A DNA stretch of 64,000 bases, taken from Sinohyriopsis cumingii (lineage: Eukaryota > Mollusca > Bivalvia > Unionida > Unionidae). The stretch covers positions 71,893,809-71,957,808 of the forward strand of contig CM068827.1 in assembly GCA_028554795.2 (NCBI GenBank). Reading direction: 5' to 3'. This document shows, in pieces, positions 54,007 through 64,000 of this stretch. Below the pieces are notes generated by a model, which was not told the origin of the DNA, made no database searches, and was given only the letters and a program-made list of their open reading frames with translations. The translations under genes and the position numbers were made by a program. Positions within the stretch are counted from its first letter, which is position 1; every line of letters begins with the position of its first letter.

Positions 54007-57000
54007 GTTAATAATGACTAAAAGAAAGCTCCATCTTTTGAAGTGATTTTATAATCTAAAAAAACCCGCATTAGTAAAGAAAAGTCACCATTTGACAAAG
54101 CATCTAAAGTTCAGTCAATTTTACAAACTTTTTGACCATTTACATTTTTCCTATGCTTTTTAATAACTAAGAGCTGAAGTCTACAAAATATAATAAATCC
54201 ACCTAACACAAATATGCAATCGGTATGTTGCTATCAGGAAACTGGGAGGAAACAGAAATTTCAGTAGTTTAACAAATACTTGAACAAAAATTACTAGAAG
54301 GAAATGTTTTTTAAGCACTATACAGGTGTACCCCACCCCACTGTGATCCCCAATGTGTGGTATTTCACCATGTCACATTGAAAACTAGACCAACGTCAAC
54401 TGAACATAATAAGGTCTTGGGAAACTCAGAATGCATCTGCATATCTTATGTCATGTTTGGTTAATATAAAGAGACATTTTCATTTGTATGTCATTTTCTT
54501 CGAATTGTTGCCCTATGACCTTAAAAAGTAGGTCAAAGTCACCAGAACCTAAATGGGTTTAGAAATCCTTTCAAAGCATCTACACATTTGTATCAGTCTT
54601 ATATTGATTCAGTAGTTTCCAATAATTTTTCCATACAATCTTATCATCATAAGTGCATGAAAAATGAACAAACAAACAAGACACAATCAAGTGTTCCTCT
54701 ACAACCTGCAATGCCTTAATCAGAAAAATTTATTATGGTAAATCGACACAATTGTGTGGCACCTTGTACCAGAACATTTAAAAAACAGTACATAATCCTT
54801 TAAATCTTTCCAACTTTGTTAAAATGTTTTGGGAAATAAATCAATGTAAAATTACTACATCCCGCCACCACTCCCCACCAAAACATTGCGTTTTGAATGT
54901 TGAGCTGCTGGAGACGATTAAAAATCGACTACATGGAAAAAGGAACAAGGTCAAGGCCTGAATATTGAGCCTACTGCTGTAAAATGTTTAATGTTGATAT
55001 CAAGGTTCATGGGATCAATGAGCATGCTGCAGAATGAATTCTCTTAGCTTCATAATAATTCATCCCACATATAAGCAAATTACAACATGGAGTTTAGGAA
55101 ATACAGGCACATTTGCAAAACTTCAACCAAAACCTAAATGCAAATTTGCCACAACTGTGACCTTGAATAACAGGCAGACAGGATGAGTGAGCATGTCAAG
55201 GAATGATGAGAATCTATCAATGGTTCAACCAAAATCTTAACAGTTTATCCACTTACAGTGGAAAAGTGACTGCTATGTCTTATTTCACACCAGTGTGGTT
55301 AGGAAATAAATTGTAATCACAGAAACAGGTATGTATAATCAAACAACATTTTTCATAATGGTTTTTATCTGATACTTTAATATTACAGTAACAATAATAA
55401 TAATAATAATAATAATAACAACACATTTACAGGTCTTGTTCTATTTTTAAAAGTATTCAAGAGAGATATGTCCTTCCATATATGATATGCATGAAATGCT
55501 ATTGACCTTTTGATCTTTTACAACCGTCACTTGAGACAACTTTCCATTGAAGAGCGTAAGGTGTAGAATCTTGTATTTAGGCAAATCCTATAACCAACTT
55601 GCACAAGATAAAAATTACCAGTACCATGTGTGTCAGTACCTGGAACTAAGTGTATACATCTTGTAAGGGACAACTGCTAATAAAGGAAAAAAACCTGTAT
55701 TAACTTTACTTTCACATGTAACAGTCACTGAATTCAAATAAAAACCCATTTTCCCCCAAAGTTTTATAAAAAAATCTACTTGTTTAAACTAACCATCATA
55801 AATCCCACAGATGAAGCTATTGTCATAACTGGTCACTAAATTTTACCATCTGTCTATGTAGGTTCAGTTTGCTTTTGAACCAAATGTTCTGACCTGTATT
55901 AAACAGACACATTTCTCTTTGCCCTGGTCATTAATGCTGGATACAAAAGTAGGGATCATTTCAAAAGTAGATATTGACAACTTGAAAATATGATTATGAA
56001 AACAGGGTTACACGATAATCTTGTATACTGAAATATACTTGTATCTGTATCAATAAATCAACCTGAAGGAACACAACAAGGATTACGAAAAAAGAAGAAA
56101 CACAATTTCGATATTAGAATTTTCTGCTGCGAGTCTTTCTGCATTTGACACAATACAGGTACTGTCTGCACTGAATGACCAAATCACAAGTAAAGAATAG
56201 CATGTGTGTAAACACCTGCTGAAGTGCACTCATTCCAGCTTACAATGAAAACTTTATGATCACTGAAATGTTCAAATAAAAACGTTAAGTTACTACATCA
56301 AAAATTTCTTGTGATCCTACACACATTTTTTGGACCAACCATTTTGGTATCAAAATGTTACAATATTTAGTGGATTTGGGACAAACGTGGACAAACAGTG
56401 TCAATAACAATCAGACTACAGTACATGTATATACTGACTTCTAAATTAAGTCCAACTGCAAACAAAATATTCTCTGAACTTCCATGTTCTACCAGATTTA
56501 CTGTATATCTTGGCACAAGATAAAAAAAATGATTTTTTTTCCTGTTCCATAACTTATGGTTAAAATTTTGTTACCTAAATCATATGTCCCAAAACTTACA
56601 GACATGAAACAAAATTGTGTTGAATTTGCCACCCTTGCCCCCATAATAAAGTATGCAAATAGAATGCTCATTTAATATTACAATGAAAGAAACCTTGTAT
56701 TATTCTCATTTTTATTGTTTTGTTCCTCATTAAGCAATTTATGTGCAAAAGAAACATATCCAACATTCAAACACTGCATGGTCATGTGATCTAGTGTATA
56801 GATCTATAGTGTGTATCACTCATGTTGAGTACGAAACATTGATATATTGATCACTGATGTGAAGATGTATCAATAAATCATGTTTGGTTGTCCTCATGGG
56901 TTTCAACATGCTATCAAAATGAAATTAGATCCAATTTTTTATTTAAAAAAAGGGCAAGGAAGAGAAATAATGACAGATTACTTTAAGACACTAGCAATTC

Positions 57001-58559
57001 ATGCATGAAATGGTGTATGGTGCACAATAACCAAGACTGTATTATATCCAGGTTAATAATATGACAATATTTTTGCTAGCACAGGTTAAAAAAGTACTGT
57101 TAAAGACAATTAATATGTATAATACTGTACCCTGCAGACATCATTATTGTTTGTATCAATAATAACAAGGTGGCAAACAACAGAAGCTTGGGTGGTGAAT
57201 AAACACACCTGGTAGAGAGAAATAAACCCAATGTTTCAACTTGGAATGGAAAAAACCAAAGGTTTTTTCATTTACAAAGCAAACAAACCTGAAAAGCCAA
57301 CTTGGGATTTTTTTAAGGATGAGAGTTTTTTTTAATATACTGTGTAGGTTGACCTGGAGAAGCTGACTTTGGTTTTGTGTTTACCAGTATTCAAAGGAAA
57401 TTTGAAAATAAATTGAAACAATCAAACAGCCGGTACTCTATAAGCGACACTTTGGGTATACATTGTATGCAAATCAATAAGTTTCATCTGTGCAACATGA
57501 TCACAGGAAGTTCAAATAAACTGTTAACTGAATATATGACTATTTGGCACTGACCAAGTAACATTTGCAGCTCAATCAAAGGGTTGGTCACATAAAGCAA
57601 GTACTGTTTTTACAAGCTAAGGGCTTTGCACTGGCAGATAAGTAAAGAAATGTGAGTTGGGAATTAGACCTCACTTATGAATAAGGAAAATAAAAATCAA
57701 ATCAGAACTTTTATTGCATCAAACACAGTGTACAGCACAACACAAAATATAATACAAATATATGAGTTGTTCGGACTTGCAAAAAAATGGAAGCAATATA
57801 CTTACTAGTAAACACCCAAGGTAAACAACATTGATGGATGCTCTACTCTGCAGTAAGTAATATTTAATTAAATATTTTAAATTATTAAAATCCAAATAAA
57901 TGTAGATACTAGTACTGTGTAATTACTACTGTAATAAAACATAAATGCAGTTCATACCAAGGTCTATATGCATTTCATGATCAGAATTGTATCAAAGAAA
58001 CATATAAATATTTAAACTATCTTGTATGACTTCAAACACTTAGGGTTTCCACTATTGCACCAAGATTGATCAAATTTTGTTCCTCAATAGTTTGATGTTA
58101 GAAAAGAAAGTGAAAAATGCTGTTTGTTTTTTGTTTTATTGGTTTTAATAAGATTTAAGTTAGAGTGCATTATTGGACATTAAGATCAGAATGATTTCAT
58201 TTTTTAATTATACAATGAAAATTATTTTCAAAATTAATGTATGGTGTCCCAACATATATTGTAAATAAGGTATGTAGTCTGCAGCTTGCTGACTTAAAGT
58301 ATATAATGTATATCAAAAGAACATATGTGCAATGGACACCATTCTGTATTCCCTTGAGTGCCCATTATTGACATGTTCTACTGTCACTGAATCTAAGCTG
58401 TCTTTCTATTTGCTGATTAACTAGTAAAATTTGGTAAAAATTAAGGACTAAAAATCCTATGCATTTTGGACATACCTGAAAAACTAGACTGGTGCCTGAT
58501 GATATTAACAATTCCAATGCAAAAAGAGAAGCAAAATAATGTTCTGTTTAAACATACAT
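54007..58559. other. Host DNA without recognised genes; (AAT)n at 55392-55418
   Basis: Long AT-rich, intron- or intergenic-like sequence with no open frame above noise. Confidence 0.5.
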
Positions 58560-58799
58560 TGTACATAGCAAAGGCAGTTTTTCAAAAGTGTATGTCAGGA
58601 TCCTCTCATTACTCCAAGAATTCATATCAAAATGGTAGAAAGTTCTAAAATGCATCTATGATAACCACTCCACAAGGTTCTCCAATTTCTCCAAGAATTC
58701 ATATCAAAATGATACACAGTTCTAACTTGCACCTACCAATAACTACTCCACAATGCAAGTGCCTTCTCTAGGTCCCAAATGTTTTTCTGGAACAGCCCT
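58560..58799 (-). mobile_element. Small non-autonomous DNA element, copy 1
   Basis: Minus strand begins AGGGCTGTTCCAGAAAAACA and matches the element at 63297. It contains an internal tandem duplication of about 70 bp (CTCCAAGAATTCATATCAAA twice), and its far end is degraded. Confidence 0.65.
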
Positions 58800-60499
58800 A
58801 ATTCAGTACTTCAGGAAAATATATTAACATACATATGTACATGAATATAATTTCTTGAAGCATATCACATTTAAGAACCTTCAACTTTAAAAGAAATATA
58901 AAATCATGGACATATTTGAGCAAAAGTATGACATGTTTTATTGAAAATTAACTTTAGATCCATCCATGGGAAGCACAACCCAAAAATGTCATAACAAAGA
59001 AATACTGTCTGCTTTTACTCTGAGAAAGAAACGAAAGAGACAGTTGTGAACATATAAGATTATTATTAGGAACACTTTGATAAGAACTCCCTAAACATGA
59101 TGTCATATTTATAAGCTTGTACTTGTTTCCACTTAAGCATTTCAAATTGTAGCCAAAATTGTTTTATGTAATTATTTTCATTTTGCTGGTTACTGCAATA
59201 AATCTCTCTTGTTTACAAAGAACAAAGGAAAAGGCAGAGGTCAAAATACATCAATTAAAAAATGGTGTTGCCATCAGAGAAAATAATTGGTACCCAATGG
59301 CTATTTTGTTTACATGTACCGCAAAAATTAAGAAAATATTTGTACATTTCTGCATGAAAAAACAATTTTATGTGTGCAAAAAAAATTCCTTCAGTTTTCA
59401 GAGGTCTATACTGAAAATGAACCCTGTTAGAATGACAAAGTTATGGTTCTTTTCATCATGATGAAATTTCAAGCAGTAAACTACTCACCAAAATTAAAGA
59501 TGTGTCTGTAAACACAACGCCCAACCATCTAATATGTGCTGTACTGAGTACACAACAGTGGAAAGTTTATTGAGTTTCTAAGAGGAGGCAACTCCAACTT
59601 CTAGAGATAGAGAGTATTTGGTACAAGTATCAATTGAAAAACGATAAAAACTGAAGCATGCTGCATGACAAAAAACTAATAACATATGTATACATAATAA
59701 CATTCATCACAGCATTTCACTCCATCAGTTATTCATGAACAAGTGACAGAAGCTAATCAATATTTCCTTATAACACCTTTAACAATCTTACTAACTTTCA
59801 CTGAATTCCATTAAATGGTTTGGAAGATATTTTGTTCACAAACATAAACACAGATACCAGTGACAGCAGAAGCATATAGCAGTCTGCTTAAAACTAATAC
59901 TAATGAAAAAGAAAACAGTAAAATATGCAGTAATCTAAATTCTTAACTAGCAGCTGCTGAAATTATGCTAAATTTCAGCCCTTTCCATAATATGACCTCT
60001 ATATGATTCAGTCTACAGAGTTATAACTTGAATATATATTTGTGAAAACTGTAGCCATGACACTAAGGGTAACAGACAAAGAAGTGGTAAACATTTACAA
60101 AACATTAGGTGTTGAATAATGACAAATAACCTCATAAAACATTCAATGAAAAACAGGCAATATAAATTCAATGCAAATAACCAACACACACCAAAGTTAA
60201 CTGAAATTAGTGACAGTTTGAGATTTCTTTGTTTTTAACTTGCATGCCAAGAGCAGCTGTCTATATCCTTTGTCCATATTACTGTCTAAAACAGGAGACA
60301 CAAGTAGGCCTGAGATCACTCACCTAGCTGACAAATGGCTAACAGCTAAAGGCATGAGAAGCTGGCCAAGAAACCTGATTCAATAGGATTGTAAGTGTAG
60401 AAAGTTCTTACAATGCTACTGACTGCACAGATTAGTAAACAGGTGTTTCAATGTTTCTCCTTGTTTTTATTATCATCTATAAAAGATACCATATCTGAA
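58800..60499. other. Host DNA without recognised genes
   Basis: No supported feature. Short frames at 58954-59145 and 59159-59461 have no domain. Confidence 0.45.
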
Positions 60500-61385
60500 T
60501 TATCTGTGCAATGCTGAAAGTCCTTTATGGCCAGATTCTTTCAGAGTTGGTCAAGTTTTGTTGAGTAGTTTTTTTTAGATATAAGTATTTAAATATTCAT
60601 CTTATAGGTAATGTGGTCATATTGGATTGTTGATTGGCTTTATTTCTACAAACTTCAAATCCCTTTTTGCCATACTGATCTATTTGGTCAAATTAAATTC
60701 TGCTCAAAACTTATGGATGCATATTTAATTGTTTTCAATATTGAGTAATTGTATCCATACTTGATGGCAGATTAGCATCATTTTACAGATCGGAAAGACC
60801 TTCATTGCCAGAAAATAATCTCAAACTGGTCAAATTCTGTCAATTTGTTTTTGAGAAGTTGTTCAAGTTTTTCCATTTTTAGCAACAGCCATATTTGATG
60901 GTAGAGTGGCATCAAGGACACAAATCTGAACCTCTTCTTGTCAAGATGCTGTCAAATTTGGTCAAATTCTGCTGAGCAGTTTTAGAGAATAAGTTATTTA
61001 TATTTTTCTATTTTAAGTCAACAGTGTTCATATTTGATGGCTGAGTAGTGTCACTGGTACAAACTTTGAAAAACCTTCATGCCAGAATGCTTTCTGTAAA
61101 ATCTGGTCAAATTCTGTCAGCAGTTTTTGAAAAGATGTCATTGAAATGTTTTTCTATTGCTAGTAATGGTAACCAAAATTGATGGCAGACTGGCAGCATT
61201 TGCACCAAAAAATTTTGTCAAATTTGGTCAAATCTTGTTGTGCAGTTTTGAAAAGTTATGTCAAGGTTTTTCAATATTTCAAAAAGCGGTCATATTTGAT
61301 GTCAGATTCTTATCATTGGTACAATCCTGAAGGTCTGTATGCCAGAATGGTCTCTTGAAGTTTAGCTTAAATTGTTAATTTGTTC
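60500..61385 (+). repeat. Degenerate tandem repeat, about 135 bp unit, six to seven copies
   Basis: The landmark TTTGGTCAAATTCTGCTGAG, in varying forms, recurs near 60546, 60685, 60820, 60956, 61100 and 61214. Each is followed by a CAGTTTTTGA-like stretch and CATATTTGATGGCAGA-like stretch. Spacing is 115-143 bp. Non-coding. Confidence 0.75.
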
Positions 61386-63296
61386 ACTTGGGTTTACGGC
61401 CTGGTGCACTAACCAGGTTACAACCACAAATGGACATTTGATTTTTTTTAGCTGATTTTTAATGAAACTAAACTGATTAAAAATTCATTCTGACAAAATT
61501 AAAGGGGCAATTACTTTTTATAACATCTCACCTCTGTCCATGTGGGCTCAAGTCTCACCTTGGTCAACATGGGTACGTGAGAAAGCTTGCCAGTATATTT
61601 CAATCGGTCGGTGCTTCTTACCTGGGTTTCCCAGGTTCTTCCTCCACCAAATATACTGACTGCCATTTAGTATGTGCTGAAAAATGACATTAAACCTACA
61701 ACCACTGAAGTACTTATGTCTGATGTACTACACTGACGCTGGCAAAATGAATTAAGGTAGGTAATCACTGAATCCAATCATTTATTTTTTGGGCTCAAAT
61801 GAGTTATGCCCCTTTGTTAACTTGACTCCCTTTACAAGGCCTCAAAGCCAAATAGAGCTAATTATAGAAAACTGTATATTATTTGAAATACAAACTATTC
61901 TTGGTGATAAAAAGTAGACAGCATGCCACTGGTGCAAGAGGTACCAGTTTCTTCAAGTGAAATGTTCATTATTCATGTTTATCACTCATACACACACTAA
62001 TAGTGTCTCAAAGACATAAAGATGTCTTCTTTCATGTAGTCTAATCTCAATATGTCAGGCACCATATAGTAAAATATCTTCTTTTTTTTAACAACTGGCA
62101 AAACTATTTGTGACCAATTAATGTATTTGCTGTTTTGAAGGCTTGATTTACCGTGTATCTACTTTTTTTGCAGCCATTTATTTCTTAAATACTCACAAAG
62201 GAAACTTGTGCATATAATTTAACAGCCATATCAAATATTTTATTTTACAAAATAATACAAAAGTTCACTCAAACATGCTGATTAAAAAGTTTAAAAGCTG
62301 CAAATAAGTTTCTTATTGAGAAATCATGGGATGGTGTAGCAGCAAATTGAAGATAATTAAAGTATACTGATACACTAAACTAGACTATTTTCAGAAATCA
62401 AACTGACCTATAAACAAAACAATACCAGTCTCTTCAAAATGTTTGGATAAGGGATATTTGCCAGTACATAAAATATCCTAAGATAACAATTCCAACCTGG
62501 ACAAGTTTCAGTGAAGAATAATAAATAATTACTTTTTCTGATAGTAAACATCACTTATCCTTCATGTCTGTAATAACTCAAAACTGCTTTTGAAAACTCT
62601 CCATTTATTACAGTGCCGAGTTTTCTATAATAGTTAACATTAATTTAAAAAAAAGTTGAAGCAAACTTGTATTCAAGCACCTGTACACCAAAAAATTTTG
62701 ATATGTTTCTTTTTTAAGAATATATACAGCAACATTTCTAAAGAATTAAATTATTCTAGAATTTGCACATCAGTTATGGCAGAAATTTTAATTTTAAGAA
62801 AAAAAAACTTTAAAATGAAATAGATTAAACAACACAATATTTAACTTGCAAATCTTGATTACAGAATTATTAATATTTATAAATAAACTCCAAAATGAAA
62901 CTGTTCAAGTAATAAAAGTACACCATAAGCAAACACTCATTAACTTATTGCAGTATGAAAGTAGTTTTGGATTCATCGATAGAAATCTCCTTTTCATACA
63001 TTTCAACAATTGATTAAGGCAAAGAGAAAATGCTTGTAATCTGTTTCCTTTAGTATGTGCCTAGTAAGCATAAGAAGAGTCACAGGGATGATAATTCATT
63101 CATATGCCCAGCTAGCCCACACAAATAACCAGACTCTAATCAACAAAGCTTTTATCAGTTTCCAGCAGCCATTGTAAACCACCTTTTATCATACAGAAAA
63201 TAAATTCACATGAAAGTGATCCTGACCACGGAAATGTTGACCCTTTGGAAAGGGCATAAAAGACATAAAACATTAAAACTTGTATTATTTTCTATT
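61386..63296. other. Host DNA without recognised genes
   Basis: A 250 bp patch at 61440-61705 with sequence unlike its neighbours could be an old SINE-like repeat, but no second copy is in the window. The rest is featureless. Confidence 0.4.
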
Positions 63297-63486
63297 AGGG
63301 CTGTTCCAGTAAAACATACTGGAACCCAAGGAAGGCACTTTTAATGTGGGGTACTCACCCATAGATGCAATTTAGAATTTTCTTACTATTTTAATATGAA
63401 CTCTATGAAATTTTAAGTACCCTGGCATATATTTTTTAAAATCTGCCTTCCCTGGGTACCAAGTATAATTTAAATGGCACAGCCCT
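63297..63486 (+). mobile_element. Small non-autonomous DNA element, copy 2
   Basis: 190 bp with imperfect inverted ends: AGGGCTGTTCCA on the left, and AGGGCTGTGCCA as reverse complement of the right. The next bases also pair (GGAACCCAAGGAAGGCAC against GGTACCCAGGGAAGGCAG). No coding capacity. Same family as 58560-58799. Confidence 0.75.
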
Positions 63487-64000
63487 TAGATCAAAATAGA
63501 AGCACTACACTGAGCTGATAAAAAAAGGTGGGTTTTTTCTTGTTATTTTCCCCATCAAATTACTGTTCTTAAAATCTGCTTCAGATATTATCAATGACCT
63601 TCTCAGACAGTCAGATTTTACTGGGTGACAGTCACAGGCTTTGAGCATCCTTGGAGTGACTGCAAATACAACACTATTACAACCACAGTTCATGCATCAG
63701 TATTTACCTTGATTAGCCACTACAGCTGATATCTTGCATGAAACTACGGCTGAAATGCATGCAGTCCACTCATATAATACAACGCACAGTTAAACTGTTA
63801 TGAGTGATCTATCTTAATATACAATGTATAGAGATATTTATTCTTACTTTCAATTACACTGGTCCAATATGGCCTTCTTTGTAAGCTAGTATGTATAAAA
63901 CATTTTAAGATCTATGAGCTAAACAAAAATACTTAATCAACATTAGTAAAGTATAAAATGAAGGTCATAATGACCTTATTTGCTTGTAAAGGTGTGGTAC
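63487..64000. other. Host DNA without recognised genes
   Basis: No supported feature to the window end. Confidence 0.45.

Noticed and set aside
61440-61705. Possible SINE-like repeat
   Set aside because: Composition differs from flanks and the end resembles repeat 3' ends, but there is no second copy in the window and no clear tRNA-like head.

Overview
The window is eukaryotic, AT-rich, gene-poor genomic DNA from an invertebrate animal. A marine lophotrochozoan such as a mollusc fits best. That guess rests on the repeats (L2/CR1-type LINE, tRNA-headed SINE with a CA tail, hAT, small palindromic DNA elements, Polintons) and on long stretches without exons; nothing names the species. I found no convincing host protein-coding exon.

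Layout. 1-5234: one end of a Polinton/Maverick (element 1), cut by the window start. It holds a broken protein-primed DNA polymerase B, a two-zinc-knuckle protein, a coiled-coil protein and a small arginine-rich protein, then a terminal repeat array, and it sits in a 31-32 bp tandem array. 5235-22451: host DNA with microsatellites, a 19 bp minisatellite (7.3-7.95 kb), an L2-like LINE (10.8-12.2 kb), a SINE, an old direct duplication (15.4-17.1 against 18.5-21.3 kb) and an internally deleted hAT inside the second copy. 22458-42474: an end-to-end Polinton of 20,017 bp (element 2), with 366 bp inverted repeats and a 6 bp target duplication TACATT. It carries polymerase, integrase with chromodomain, packaging ATPase, adenain-type protease, major and minor capsid proteins and accessory genes. 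It looks young and structurally complete but has about five or six breaks. 42481-64000: host DNA with more SINE, LINE and small DNA-element copies, a broken capsid-like remnant with 330 bp direct repeats (43.1-46.3 kb), a 135 bp tandem array (60.5-61.4 kb) and otherwise featureless sequence.

How the Polinton genes fit together. The central block (31.6-39.8 kb) is the morphogenesis and integration module. PolB is read from a divergent promoter shared with the zinc-knuckle gene. Between PolB and the ATPase is an accessory block with a cysteine-rich protein, a BIR (inhibitor-of-apoptosis) protein and a tandem family of F-box-like proteins, plausibly for handling the host cell. Small charged or coiled-coil genes lie at both ends.

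The most striking observation is that these end genes are followed not by AATAAA but by what looks like a complete replication-dependent histone mRNA 3' end. It consists of a 6 bp stem with a TTTC loop, ACCCA or a close variant, and then, after exactly 14 bases, an AAAAGAG/AAAAGAA element complementary to the U7 snRNA core. Seven copies occur in the two Polintons. Together with a CCAAT/CRE/TATA divergent promoter this suggests histone-like, S-phase-coupled expression of the terminal genes. The terminal repeats also hold 44-45 bp iterated units whose inner 13-16 bp core differs between the two elements but is shared by most units within each one.
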